This document shows, piece by piece, positions 1-14,167 of a DNA stretch of 64,000 nucleotides. Source of the DNA: Gavia stellata. Lineage: Eukaryota; Chordata; Aves; Gaviiformes; Gaviidae. Location of the stretch: contig NC_082595.1 of the NCBI RefSeq assembly GCF_030936135.1, positions 12,996,430 to 13,060,429 on the forward strand. Direction: 5' to 3'. Both the position numbers and the translations under genes were made by a program. The notes below the pieces were generated by a model. That model was given only the letters and a program-made list of their open reading frames with translations. It made no database searches and was not told the DNA's origin. How positions within the stretch are numbered: the first letter of the stretch is position 1; each line of letters opens with the position of its first letter.

Positions 1-3000
1 AAAGTCCTTCATCACTCAAATCCTAAGCCACAGGTGAAATGCTGGATTTATTAGCATGTTTCTCTGGCACATGGTGTTGAACAACTGTTTCTATGGCTTT
101 AAGGAGACTCTTTAGTCTTAGACTATTTTAAAATAGCAGATATATCTGGCTGCATTTTGGTATCATGTTGTCATCTCAGTTTCTGAAACTTCTGTAGAAC
201 ACTGTAGAGGAAATGTGTTCTCTATGATGCTGTTAATTTGGGTACATGCTGAATATGGCTTCCAAAATAGCACTGTCGCTTACCTGCTAGGATGCCACTA
301 GGGTATCCCATGCTAGTGTCTAGGGCTTGGAAACTTACATCTCTCTTAAATATTTAGCTGCACTTTTCAAGTTACTGGAAAGGGAACATCTATTCATAGT
401 TATGGCAGTATGATATTCTTCCAAATTTACCAGTAATAATTGCTCTCTTCAGCATTACGCTTCTCAGCTCTGCAGGAACCAGTAGAAAAGCCTCTTCTGA
501 GAGCCACTGTTATGGAGATATAATTATTTTCAGTGGGGGTTTTTGTCCCTCCTCCTTCATCACTGTTACCTTTTTTTATTCCCTTCTTCACACATTATCT
601 TCAGTCTGTGCTTGTTATTTTTCTTCTGTTCAACCTTGATTATTATGAACTATTCCCACTGAAAATGTTTCTGGTTACCTTTCACAAGCATGAACACAGG
701 ACTGTTGGCTATACTTCAGTGTCTTCAGTAATCCCATGAAAGGCAAGACCTGTCTCACACTGACCTCAGTGATCTCTTCTACTCTTCTGCTTGAGACTGA
801 AGAGTGTTTGTGTGACTTGAAGAAGCAGGTCTGTTGAGAGAAGGTGGATTTATTGTATTTAATTGGGGGGGGGGGGAGGGTGGCAGGAAGATTTTTGCCT
901 TTAACCTAATCTTAGAGTTGTTTTCAATTTCTTGCCTGGGTACGAATTTCGTATTTTCTTCCTTAGAGACTGCAGCCTTTTCCTGCCTGAAAAGAAAAGC
1001 TAATTTGTGAGACAGCAGTAAAATTAGAAAGCGTAACTCATTAGTGACAGCAAAAATGCTTTAAGATCTGGACAGTAGTGCTGGATATCTGTTGTTTCTG
1101 TGATGGTTCATCACGACAGTACCGGAATTTTGGTCCAGCTTTGAAGGATGCATAGTCACTATTATGCTGTCTTTTATCAATAGAGACTGTGGTAACAAAA
1201 ATACTCCATGGTTATGAATTTTTTTTGAATGAGAGAGGAAAAAAATGTCCCTCTAGAAATCCTGTGGAAGGCCTATGTCATTTTGATGTCTTAAGCTTTG
1301 GTTTGGAAACTTCTGGCTCTCTACACAGTAATTACTTCCATTGAGGTAGTGCACACATTCTGCTACTCACCCTAATTACTGATAAGGAAAAAGCAAGAGC
1401 GCTCAACAATGAAACATGTTCCATGCATTTGTCTTTCTTTTACTAAGCCAAGTTCTGCAAAGCTGGCAGCAGTTACAAAGAGTGCCTTCTGTAATCATCC
1501 CCCCTCACTGCAATTTGAAAATTCCTTCTCCTCTTTCCATCAAAAATAACAAGGTAGTGGCTCATGTCTTGTCAAAATGGGCTTTATATGCTACGTGTAC
1601 TGAGTGGCAGGCAGGTAGTTAGGCAAGAGACCATGCAGATGAGTAAAAAAAGGGAAAATTTCCTCATTCTTTCAGCTTTGCTATTCAGTAGGAAGATTGT
1701 GGGAGCAGATGCTGTTACAAATACGAGGAAAGGGAAGGAGAAACAGCTTGACTGGATTACGGTCTTGGACCTTAGACACCCAGTTTGTCATTTAAATTCT
1801 GATACCCAGGATTGCCAGATCTTCTTCAGTCATATAACATTTGGCAGCAAGAGAGGGAGGGACAAATTCCAGCATATTTCCTGCTTCCTAGATGTCTCTA
1901 GCTCTTGAGATTGTGCTGTAAAGTTTGTAAATGAGATGGGTTAAACCTTAAAGTAGATGGGTAAAAATGGAAATCTTAAATACTTTTCTACTTTTACAAA
2001 ATATTATTTTAAAATCAGTTTTGTGATGAGGATTTTTAGTATCTGAAAGTAGCAATATTGACTCTGAAATTTTTGCAGAAGGTAGCTGTTTCCATCTGAG
2101 ATAATAGACATTGTACCAGATACAACAAAACCTTTGTAAATGTGTCCTTTGTTTAGGAAATGTATTCTGATACAACTTCCTGCTATTGAAATCAGTACTA
2201 ATCCCCCTAACTCTACCTGGTATTACTTTAGATTTACTTTAATAAAAAGTTGGGCCAAATAGTGAGGCCAAAATTAGATAATTTATGTCTTGCTGTATGT
2301 CAAATCAACATGCCTAAAAAATATTTAAAAATCTAAGCACTCTTAATATTTGCAGAGCACTGGTCAAATGTGAAGAGTCTTGTCTGGAGTTTACAAGGTT
2401 TTAGAATTCCTTTAAAAAGAAGGCTAAACTGCCCTTTGGGGAAAGAAACAGTAATTTATGTCCGCTTGACCTGCAGTGCCAGAAGTAGAAAACTTTTACT
2501 GAGATTTTATTATAATTCAGCATTAACACTGGCTGTCCTTTGGCCACTTTGAGGTCATTTTCATTTAAGATTCTTGACTTTTGCTTGGTAACGTTGGGTA
2601 GAAACAGCTCTCTTCTTGTCTGTTATTACTCCCTTGGTATCTGTATCAGGACATTAATAGGTCAAGTCTTTCTAATTTGAAGTGTCCATTTGAAGAATGA
2701 CAGAAAGGATAAGCACCTGATACAGAGACATTGCTTTACTAATCTCAGCCTTTCAGATTTTATCAGCCGTACTTAAAATCAACATTCATGTGGAGAATTT
2801 GCCTGTTTAATGAATTTTTTTTCCCCAAAACTGATATAGACAAGTTTTTATAATTTAAAAATAAAATGTTGGGTTTAAAAAAACCACAAAATATTGTGGG
2901 AATCTTTGGAAGCTGATTTGCTTTGAGAAGTCTAACACATAAACTTTATATGAAGACTCATGAACAAGTATCTCTTCATCTTAGTGGAGAAAGTATTCAG

Positions 3001-3044
3001 ATGTTGCATATTAATCAAAAAACCTAGACTGACTTCTCTGCAGG
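1..3044. other. Intergenic, no gene seen
   Basis: AT-rich sequence with only chance frames under 115 codons and a 12-nt G run. I looked for exons of MTA3, the expected neighbour in mammals, and saw none. Confidence 0.6.
865..876. repeat. Poly(G) tract, 12 nt
   Basis: Uninterrupted run of 12 G in intergenic DNA. Confidence 0.9.
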
Positions 3045-3427
3045 GTGGTTGTTTGCGGGGAGGCAGGCCTCAAGTTGCGCCAGGGGAGGTTCAGGCTAGA
3101 TATTAGGAAAAAGTTCTTTACTGAGAGAGTAGTGAAACATTGGAATAGGCTGCCCAGGGAGGTGGTAGAGTCACCCTCCCTGGAGATATTCAAGGAGCGT
3201 GTGGATGTGGCATTGTGGGATGTAGCTTGATGGACATGGTGCTGTGTGGTGTTGGGTGGGTTGTGGCTTGTTGTTGTTGTGTGGTGGGTTTTTGTTTTTG
3301 GTGGGTTTTTTTTTGTGGTGGGTTTTTTTTTTTTTTGTGGTTTTTTTTTTTTTCCCCCCAGGTTGGACTTGATGATCTTACAGGTCTTTTCCAACCGTAG
3401 TGATTCTGTGATTCTGTGATTCTGTAA
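3045..3427 (+). mobile_element. CR1 LINE 3' end, expanded internally
   Basis: The stretch caggggaggttcaggctaga, the 'gctgcccagggaggtggt' block and 'ttggacttgatgatctta' are CR1 3'-end hallmarks. It terminates in ATTCTGTG repeats, the CR1 tail. It is 5'-truncated, in plus orientation. About 120 bp of GT- and T-rich sequence (3240-3358), including T runs of 9, 14 and 13, interrupts the element where full copies have a short 'gttgggttgacggttgg'-like link. No coding capacity remains. Confidence 0.92.
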
Positions 3428-6400
3428 CTATGTATTGCCTACCTCCCTCCTGTGATGTGGTACTCACAACTGGAAGCAAGACTTTACCTGCAGCCTTGTG
3501 AGTCTCCCATAGACTGGAAGGAATTCCTTCAGGATTTTGTTTGTGCATCTCAGTACAGGTACAGTCTGTTCTTTCCTTTCTAAAGCCTTGCTGATGATCC
3601 ATTTTCATCTTGTGATCCACAGTATCCTCCAAATGTTTCCTAGTAGAACATTTACATAGGAAGTTGTTGCCCATGTTTTTATGCAGTTGATTTGTTTGTG
3701 CTTACGTGTGTTCATTGTTCAGTTTCCCCCACTGAATTTCACTTGGTTATTTTTAGAACTTTCTACAAATGTATCAAGAAAGTTTTGAATTCTAAGCCTG
3801 ACCTCTAGGATACTGGAATTCTACCTGGTTTGGGATTGTATGTGTTTTAAATTCATATGCTTTCTATTGCATCATCCAGATTACTGTCATTTATACAGCT
3901 TTGAATGGAAGACCATTTTGCCAGTCAATGGCTAACAATTCTCTGCAGCATTTTATTCAATTAGTTTTAAGTATAGTTTGAAGTTCAACTGAGAGTATTT
4001 TCACCTAGACAATACTTTCTTGATTTGCTTCACTCCTGTGTGAACCAGTGTCTAGGCCTTAGTGGGGTCAAAATATGATAGTTACTATTTCTCCTTTATT
4101 TGCGTTGTTTCTAGAAGGAAATTAGACTGGCTTGACCCAATGTTAGTTGTTAACGCATTCAAGCAGTTGTAGACTTATACACTCTACGTATTTTTTGTAG
4201 AAAAATTACTGGTTTGGTACACTGTTCTGTGCTGGGTAATGAGAAGACTAGTAAGATATGAAAAAATTCTTTAAGAAAAACAGAGATTTCCATATACCAT
4301 ACATAGCATCAGTGAGACCCAAAGATCAAACAGGGTGGACTGTTCCTGGTCAAAATAGAGGGAAGTCAAAGATATTTATTAAAAATATAAACCAGATGGA
4401 TCATTTGCTTCTATTGAAATATTCTCTAGAATAGTTAATGAGATCTAACAAGAACTGGAAAGAAGATACTTTCAGGAAGCTCAGTGGCAGTTTTTCAAAA
4501 TCTGGAAGTTGCAAATTTAAATTGTGGTGAAACAATCCCGTATTTATTTAAGAGGATTCAGTAGCCAAGATTGGACTATAGAAGTGTTTTGATATAGTGT
4601 GATGTGAGAAGGGGAGAGTTCTAGATGCATATGTTCTGATTCTTATGCTTATATTGTTTATTAATTCTAGGAAAAAATAATATAAAGTACAACTGAAGAA
4701 ATGCACAGAAAAAAAGTGGGACAGTAAGGGCAAGACAATAAGGTAAAATGATGTGATAATGCAACTGCAGTACTTTACCGTAGAAAAACTTAAATATCAA
4801 CAGGTTTTCAAAAAGCCTTTATAGTATAGCCATTTCTGTCAGATCTCAAACTGAATTCCAGCAGAAATGAACTGCTTAAAGAAATCAAAGCTTTTATTAA
4901 AAGGAGGGGGAAGTACTCTAGCCCTTGTCATTGTTGAGGAAAATGAAATGTAACCTTACTTCAGAGTAAGGCCTGAGAACTCAGGATAATAAAATGAAAC
5001 TCTAAGAAACTGGCATAAAAATCAAGATGATGCTTGACCTACTAGTCTTTGAGTGTATAGGGAGTTATAATACTGAAATGTACTGCTAAACCTAAACATA
5101 CCGTGTTAGGTTAGCAGTGCAAAGAAAGACCAGACCACAGAGAGCCATATAGCAAACAGATGATATGTACAGAATGATTAAGGAGAAGGTAGTGTGGTAT
5201 TGATCACTAAAAAGGTTGTCCAATAAATCTAACTCCATCTCTCTTAAAGTAAAGGCATAAATATTAAGGGGAATAAAAATCTAGTGTATAAGGGTAACAG
5301 ACCAAGAAGCAATAAGCAGCATGAGCTGATGATGGAGGAAAAATCATGTCAGATAAACTTGATTAATATTTTGGAGATTGAATTACATATGGCTGCAATG
5401 GAACAGATGTAATTTGTATGGCTGTCAGATCCTGTTCCTATTTATACAGATGAAAATCCCGACTGAGTCTGTTGACATCCATTGAGTTTTTGCTGATTGA
5501 ACTCAGAGAACAGGGAACACATCCCTAGCAGTCACTGAAACATCATTTTCATTGGAAATATTCATTCAAACGTGGCTATGTATATTAGCATAATCAGGTA
5601 AATTTATACGTCATAGAAGGAAGATAAATGTATCGATCTGTGGTTCTGGGGGAAGTAGGAAATAAGCTGTGGATAATAATAATGCAAGCTTGTTCTGACT
5701 TGAAAACAAGATGGTCTAAATGAGAAGTTCCTAAAAGATAGTGTGTTTTCTGAGAGGACATGGTGCACTTGAGGAGCTTGTGCCACATGTTTTATGGTCT
5801 GGGACGCGGTATGAGGGTGTGCCAGGAGTGATGGAGAATGCAAACCATGGTGGGGTAATGCCAGAGGATTGCAAAGGCTGGAGGGAGACAAACCTGTAAC
5901 CTCATTCATCCTGCAGGGAGTGGTCCTTAGGAGTGCTCTTCCTTCAAAGTACTCCCTAATTTTGAAGGGCACTAGCTGGCACACCCCAGAACAGAGCTGT
6001 GGGATGAGATGGAACACTTCCAGCACTTTCCTGTTCAGCAGCAGAGATGCATCCTGAATCACAGGGTAATCCAAGACAATTTACTGAATGAACTTGTGCT
6101 GTGCTCACCCTTCCAAAATGTGAGTAGTTTCCTTTTTGCAATGGGAATTAAGATCCCCTAGACAATGTCTAAACTGCTGATAAAATGTGTACCAAGATTA
6201 TGAAGGATATTAAGGTGTGAGGTAGTGACAGGACAGTAATATTGCAGAAACTGATCTGATTAAAGTAGAAATATGGGGTAAAAAAAGAAAATTACTGTAC
6301 ATAAAAGCTTTTTTTTAATGCTAAGAAATATTAGGAATATTTTGAAACTGGTTTGGATAATGCTGGATTTAAAATTCCCTGTAGCAGATTCCAGTGCAAT

Positions 6401-9400
6401 GTGTGAGAGAGTCATCAGTGTATAAACACAGGTCTTGAAGTAACATTTGGCTCACTGACTCCCATGTTACTGCTGCCAGCCATGGCATACAGTTCTCTCT
6501 ATAAAATGGAAACTCAAGTGCTGATAAGCTTCAAAGTTATGAAGTTAGTACAAAGGGATAGAATAATTGGAATTTAATAGTGTCAACAGCATAGGGATAT
6601 TTTCAAGTATACTCAATGTGCAGTGTGCCAAATACTGAAGAAAAGACAGTAGGACAGGAGAGCACATAGTTGTTATATAGCTGGAAGGAATTATTTGATT
6701 GCTATATTACTGCTCACCCTGAGAATATTGCTAATTTGATGTTTACACATCAAGAGGTAATATCTTGGTACAAAAGCAATTAAAGTAGCAGGAATCTTTT
6801 TCTTAGTCATCTCTGTTTTACTCTAGATGTCTTTTTCTCAGTCCGGCGCCTGAATTTTCACAACATAGAGTGATTAGAGAAGCAAAGTTTTAACATAATA
6901 ACTCTTTAACTCAGAGGACTATGCAGTCTTTGTTTCTCACTGCTGGATACTTAGGATAAGTACTGAGCATACAGACCTTCGGAAATGCCAGCTCTAAGAA
7001 GAAACAAACATATGCTGTAGGTGAAGGAAATGAAGGGCTAATGAGGCATTTGTCAGATGCCTTTCTCTGCTTGTGTGTAGCTCCCTTTCTCTAGCTTGCT
7101 ATTTAGCCTACATGCCTCAGGGAAACAGATTGTCTCAATCTAAGTTTTTACAGTCCCTTGCTGAGCATGGAAGCCTTACATCATAGAGTATTTTCTTTAT
7201 TGATCACTCAAATATAGCGGGATTTGCCTTCTGTGCAGCTTTTCCTTCCTGGTCTCCAGCAATAGCACAAGCCTAAGCAGAGAGAGGGTTAGCTTTCTTC
7301 CAGAGGACAGCATATCCAAAAAAATAAAAAAACAAACCTCCTCTGAGCATGCAGGAATAGCCACACAGGACCACACTTTGTCTTATCCACATGCTTTGTA
7401 GCTGTATGGGGTAGTGAATGCAGTAAAAAACTGATGCATAGCATGTTCAGAAACTCAGTATTTTCATCCCTGGTGAAGAAAAGCACTTAATGAGCTCAGT
7501 GGGAACAAATAAAGACAAGGAGGATATGACATTCTCCAGTGCCCTGGTTGACAGGCAGTGACATTAGCTGTGGGGGGCAGCAAGAATAAATATGCCCTTC
7601 CCACTTAGCTCTGGCAGAGTTGTTTCTGTGTCCAGTCCCTGCTTTCAGGACACTAGCTGATGACCAGGTATAGGAATTTGTGCATTAACTCTGCCTTTGT
7701 TCTTCTCTAGCTCAGCTCATCCTTTCCTTTGTCCCATCTGAAGGGCACCCATAGCAAAGGCTCTGCTGCCTATCACTGCAATCCCGGGACAAGTCCCTTT
7801 AAACCTTGCTGTCTTCCTTTTTCCCAAGAGAGTAGAAGTTAAAGTATTTTTCAGTGCTAAAAATAGGCAGAGTAGAATTGTTCAAGGAGTTCATGTGCAG
7901 TCTGAATGTATGTGGCTTCCTCCAGCTGATGTGGCTGCTGACAGTCTGACTCATTGCTCTTCTTTGATACGTTTCTCCATCACTATTATATCTTTCATGA
8001 ATGAGTCCTTAAGTGTCCTTTAAAATGAACAATACCGTTTTGTCATTGTTTGACCAGTCAGAGGATAAGAAGATGAGATGGTATATCACAGAGAACATTT
8101 ATTTCCAGGCACTTTTACTGTAAAAAACTGTCTCTGTGAGCATAGCTCTGAATAATAACCCTTCTAGGAAAAAAAGGACATCTGTTCAGGCCTTCCGTGA
8201 AGTGACAGTAATATCAACTTAATGGAGAAAACTTCCAACAGGAGACTATTAACCTTTCCTGAATAAATTAATGTTATGCAGTTTTAATGTAGGTCTGAAA
8301 TAGATGTGAGAATTAAAGAGAATATAAAAACTAGGTATTCTGTGGAGCTTTACTTGAGTTGATATAAAATTCTCTCTTTCAGATGATTGCATAAAAGTAA
8401 ACTGTATTTTTTCAAGCTGGCTTTAATGATCTATATCAACTGCACTACACTGCAGAAAGAGAGCTTTTAAAGTATGACTTTAGCTGTTGTGTAAAGGTAT
8501 CAGCCATTGGCTCTGTGAGGTTAACACATTCAGCTGGATCAAGCAATAACCATGAAGACCAGGGCCGAGAAAAGTTAGTTGGAGACAAGTGGTTTTAGGA
8601 CTTGTTCGCTATCAGCCCCATCCCATTATAAATTAACCTTGGATTGCATCTATGCTGGGTGGTTGTGATTGCTAAAGAGTCTGCAGGTTGCGATTGGGAG
8701 TGTGCTTAATTCCTGCCCCTAACTCATGCCTAGTAAAATCAAGACCACACCTGGAGGAAGGGAAACAGTTATAAAGGATCTGGCTGCTCCAGTTTTGTGG
8801 TTGCTAAGGCAGGTATCAGATTGTTTTTTCCTCTTCTTCACTCTGGAGCAATGCTTATTGGTTTAGGTTCCCCTTTTTACTGCTACATCATGCTAGAACT
8901 TAAATTTATTGTAGCAACTTCAATATCTGGTGAGTACTTATTTTTTAAATATTTTAATAACTGTTGAGCACTTGTTATCTCTTTAGAATCTCTTTGCAGG
9001 TGGATTTCAATAGGCTTGGAAATTTTCCACAAAATCTGGTTTTGTGCCTCTTTGAGTTGACCCTGGTATAATCTTCTTCATGTAGACTTCCTATAGGCTA
9101 CCTGATGTATGCTAGGTAATTTCAGGAACTCATTATTTCAGCTTACGTGTATATGTAAATGCATCATTGTTTCTTGTAAAAAAATTTGACAGAAAACATC
9201 AGGGTTTTTTAACTTAGTGAATGATTATGAAGTTGGTTCCCACAGAGGAAAAGGAAAGTTAGTTTGCTTGGCCCTGAAAAAAAGATCTCTGTTTAGGTGG
9301 TTTACGTGGTATTATTATTGTAGCTAATCATGTCCCTGGGCTCTCAATTTAAAAAATGAATACTTATGTCACTTTAAGAAGTTGCTATGGAAATCCTCAC

Positions 9401-11510
9401 AGCGTGAACCTCTTCAGTGAAGAACTTATGGCAGATAACTTAAATTATGTCTATTACTTCCCTAAACACATCAGACACTAGAGTGAAACAGGTTTTGCGT
9501 GCCTTTAAAACACATGCACAAGAACTACTACTTGTTTGTTCTAGCATACGTTCCTAACCTTACTTCTTCAAATCAGATAAATGAATGTCAGATTCTAATA
9601 GTGTGCATTTATTTGAGAAAGCAATACAATGAATTGAAGAAATCTCTCTTAGCTCCTAGTCCCCTAAAATATTTTCAGATTAACCTCTTTCTTTTTTTAA
9701 AAGACTTCTGTATGCTGAGCTTTTAGGAATAGAAATATGGGACACATTACTGGTATATGAATGCTTTCCATTGCTCTGCTGTAGAGTCCACTCTAAGCAG
9801 GTATAATCCTTGCTAAGGCAGGGTCAAATCTGAAAAATATGAATGATCTTTCAGTTTCAATTTGTAACTCTTTTTTGTTTAGCTAGTTAACAAGTTAATT
9901 TTAGAGATTGCTTTGGACTACACTTAATTTTTAGTTGAATTTCAAAATAATGAGAAAGAAATTAGTTAACTAATTACTGCTTTTTTTGAGATGTTCTGAT
10001 TGCTCTCTAGTGCTGCCTTCTCCATGTATCTAGATATTAACATCAACATCTGGAAGCTGTTCCTTTTCAACAGAATGCAGCCAACAATGTCTGTTTTTCT
10101 AGGATTTCTGTAAAGACTAACTCAGCTGTAATAAGGGTGCACAGTACACTATTAGGGTGATGTTATAACCTGCAGATTAGAAATGTCATATTGGAGTGTA
10201 CCTCGTGTTAAGCAGCCTTCATGTGCTGATGCAGTTCCATCATTGTGTAGGCTTTAGCTATAATGCCTATGTAGACAGAGCACCAAATTGTCCTCTGTTG
10301 CAGTGCTGTGAGATCGGGGCACTTCCATTAGCTACATATTTACACAAACACAGCTGAAAATAGCATTTGTCCCAATGTAGACTCATGAGGAAATTAATAA
10401 AATGGGTTCAATGTAAAATGTTAAGAAATAATTGTGGAAAATAACAGTTTAATGACAAAATACACAGGCTGTATAAAATAATCAGTAACACAGGTTTTCA
10501 AAACATTTTGTACTGTTTCTATGCATCTTGTTTTTAAGCAAGACAAATATTAGTACCTTTCACAAAGAGTATTTTTATTAGTCCTGCAGGGCAAGGAACT
10601 TGAAGATGACTGTTCATGTGATCATACAAACCATATCTATCTCTGTCTAGCTCCCACTGCACTGATGTTGATGTCATGGAAACAGCATCTGTGACTAACT
10701 TGGTGCCAGCTGCAGCAAAGGCCAGTCTCAGATACAAGTGGAGATGGCACTAATGGTGGGTTAAAGCACACAGATGAGCAAGAATAGAAAAGAAGTTTGC
10801 TTTGTCACTTAACGGCTCTCCCCATAGTAGATAAAACGAGTACTTCATTCTCCTGAGCTTTCAGTCTGTTTCTTCATTCACTATACTCCCTTTTAAAATT
10901 GAGTCTGTTTAGCTTCCCCTGCCAGACACTCTGGCACAGTTCCTCAGGCACTTAAATATCATTGCGGATTTGGGCTTCCGAGCCTACAGCTTATTTCCCT
11001 CTGAGGGGGAGGAAGCTTTGCAAGTAGAGTTAATTTTGCTATAGAGGAAATAAATGCCACAAAACCTTCCTATTAGATTAAAACTGATAATAAAAAAATC
11101 AACCTTTGACCCTCTGTGAGGAATGTCTGTGAGCTGCACAGCCCCACTGCCTGGGATGCTGAGAAAAGGCTGGGTTAGGTGGAGCGTTTAGTGTAGTTGG
11201 CTTCCAATGAAGCCCAGGATAGTTCTTCCCTCTTGTACGATCTGCTTTTTCTGTCCTCCAGCAGTATGTATGGAGTGGATCCAACCCACAGAGAGCACAG
11301 ATGTAGCTGCTCCATAAAAGCTTCTGAAACATCCTGTGTCTGACATAAATAAAAATGACCTTTAGTATCAATCTCTATCTCTCTGACTGCCAATAACGGG
11401 CTAGTCATGTTACAAAACGCCAAGCACACATGGTATGTTTGGCACAAATTTCACCAGTATGGGCAAGATAGAACTAATTACTGCATAAAAATACTCAGAA
11501 GGCATGTATA

Positions 11511-11545
11511 GGTGTGTTTGTGTATATGTGTGTGTATATGTATAA
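11511..11545. repeat. (TG/TA)n microsatellite
   Basis: Imperfect gtgtgtttgtgtatatgtgt-type repeat in intergenic DNA. Confidence 0.8.
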
Positions 11546-12304
11546 CATAAATAAACTCTATGCAACTATGCAATGGTATTTTGGAGGATGTAGAACACAG
11601 CAAAGCAACATTTGCATTATTGTAGTGTAGCAGCCTGATTCTGTTAACATACTGGCATAAATCAGGGCAGCTGCATCTAAAATGGCAAAGATGTAAGTAG
11701 TGGCAAATTGTTTTAGTGAAGAATTGGGTATAAATTGCCTAGCTTACATCCAAAAGATGGAAGAAATAGCTTTAGACAACTGAATATTGTTATCCATATT
11801 AGAAATAGAAGCCAGAGTTGGTTAATTTTCATTTTAAACTTTAAGTCTGATGGGATAAGAAAATCTGATTCCTGATTTCAGTGCTGGCATACAGTTTCTG
11901 ATCTTGGTTTAAAAGTAAAGCTAATCTAGTACTTCTTGGTGCATAAAGAAATGAAATTAATTCTTGTCATTCTGTGAAGCTTTTACTCAGTTTTGTTCAG
12001 TGCTTACCATTCTCCTCCTGAAGAGAATAACAAGATATTGTCTGATGAGGGGACCTGTGCATTGAATGTTTATTTGCCACTCAGTAATAAAGCGTATAGC
12101 GTTTGAGCTATGTGGGTTGTTAGTCACAAATATCAGGAAGCAATCAGTAACTCCTAGCATTTTTCTCAGGTCGTCATAAACAAAGCTGATCTATTTGTGG
12201 TTTGACAATCTGCTGATGATTTTTTCCCAAATCAAAATGTGTTGTTCACCTTCGTTTTGTAATGTATGCCAAGACGCTATAGACAGCTCAGATACCAAAT
12301 GTGT

Positions 12305-12350
12305 TCAGGCAAGTAACTGCCACTGAATCAGGCAAGTAACTGCAACGGAA
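12305..12350. repeat. Tandem duplication, 23-bp unit
   Basis: Two adjacent copies of 'tcaggcaagtaactgc...' (12305-12327 and 12328-12350), differing at a few bases near the right end. Confidence 0.85.
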
Positions 12351-14162
12351 ACAATGGCTTTGTCATGATATGTGCTTTCTGTCAGTACTTGCTTTTATTT
12401 TATAGAGTAATGTTTTCTGCAACTCCACTTGGGGAGCAGGAATTATCTTATAGCTCAGTAGCAACAGCGTGGTGCTTCCTGCATGGCTCAGTTGATCTTG
12501 CCACAATACTGTGGAGCTGTACCAAGAGGGGGTGGAAATGCCCCTAACAGCAGAGCCTGTGACTGGGATGTTCCTGCAGGACAGCAAAGATCTGATTTTG
12601 ACTTCCTTCTCCTGTGCAGAGATGGGAGCTATTCCTGGGGCTTCTGCTTCTTGGGAGACTGCTCTTTTCCTGGGACCATTGGGTAAAATGAGGTTATAGA
12701 ACTCTGTCTGTGATTTGCAAGAAGAGAATGAGCTTTGCTCGGCTCTTGGAAGAAGTAAAGTACAGGGCCCTGTGACTCTTCAGTGGAGGTGGCTCTCTGC
12801 GGCACCCTGAGAGCAGAGCATGGCAGGGTGGCATTTAAATGACCCTCCAGGCAGTTCCTTGTGGTTCAGCCGTGGACAGCTGTGTGTTGTGTGTGCAGTT
12901 CTCTGCTCAGCACAGCGGTTATTGTGGCCCCTATTTGGAGGTACCCAAATCTGCCTTCTGCATGGAGTCCAGACGCTGCCCTGGGGTTTTCAGAGGAAGG
13001 GAGAGATATCAAAAAGATATGTAAGATACAATGACTGTATTTCAGGATCAAGCCCCAGTAGTGTTTGGAAATTTTATGCTGAAGCTTTTAAGCTTCAGTT
13101 CTACACATTGGTACATGTTTAGTTGCTTTACTCAATTGGATTGTCAAATTTATTTTCAAACCATAAAGCATACAGTTTGAGCTTATGGGCAACTTAGCAG
13201 ACTTAAACTCTTCTATATGCTATGAGTGAAGTACAAGCTCCATCACCTACATGCTTTAGTATTGCCTTCTAAGCAAGCTAGTTTCCTTTAAGGGGCAAAA
13301 CATCTTTAAATAATATTTTTTGCTATAGCTGTATAGCAGTGCCGAAGTCCGATTTTTCTCTGACATAATAAAGATGTACCCAGATTCCTCACTGAAGCTC
13401 CAAATGTGCTTAAGCTTAGTTTACTTTGTCATAGCCATGACATCTTTCTCAGTGGCTTATAAGATTACATATGTAGTGTTTTTAGAACCCAAATAATTTT
13501 GCCCCAACTTCAGCATAATTTATCTCCTAAACCAGGGACATAATTTTCTATTTAGCTGTGTAAATGGCCATGTACGTGCACCTATTTAGCAACTCTAAAA
13601 ATACAAAGCAGTGTTCAAATCTTCCAGCATGTGGTTCTGATGCAACTTAATGAATTACTGGGCCAAAGATCTTGGAGATGTATTTAACTTAGAGCTACAG
13701 CAATTTAGAAAGAATTGCTCTACGATTTGCAGACCCCAAACCAGAGAGATGTCTGCGAAAGGGGATCAGATGTGTGCATTGGGATTGATTTGCCTAATGA
13801 CTTCGCCATTTCAGGGCTTGTTTCTGGAAAGGTGCTGAAGACAAACTGTCTGACTTCATGTGTATATATATTACCCTAGCTTTCAACCTTCAGTCGGAAT
13901 TCCGGTAACATAAAAGTGAGAGTTTTCATGCACTTCCACACCTTATCAACAATCACTGAAAATATTGCTGACTAGATCCACCATAAGATCTTTCTGTACC
14001 AGATAATGCTAGGACCTGTAGGTCTGGTATTTACTCTGAGCTGCAGGACAGATATTAACTTTGCCTTCTTCATTATCACTTTAAAATCAACAGTTTTACT
14101 TTGGGTCCAACCAGCTATTATTCCGCATACTTCAATGTTGGAAGAGTAGCTCAACAAGTATA

Positions 14163-14167
14163 GAATG
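14163..14167. repeat. Left target-site duplication GAATG
   Basis: Five bases directly before the LTR TG, identical to the five after its terminal CA. Confidence 0.85.

Larger units (their letters stand above)
3428..14162. other. Intergenic, no gene seen
   Basis: 10.7 kb with chance frames only. Around 5421-5520 there is weak resemblance to an ancient amniote interspersed repeat. A 23-bp tandem duplication and a TG microsatellite are the only other structures. Confidence 0.6.

Noticed and set aside
3045-3230. 61-codon plus frame with plausible protein look
   Set aside because: It is the translation of a CR1 3' end, not a gene.
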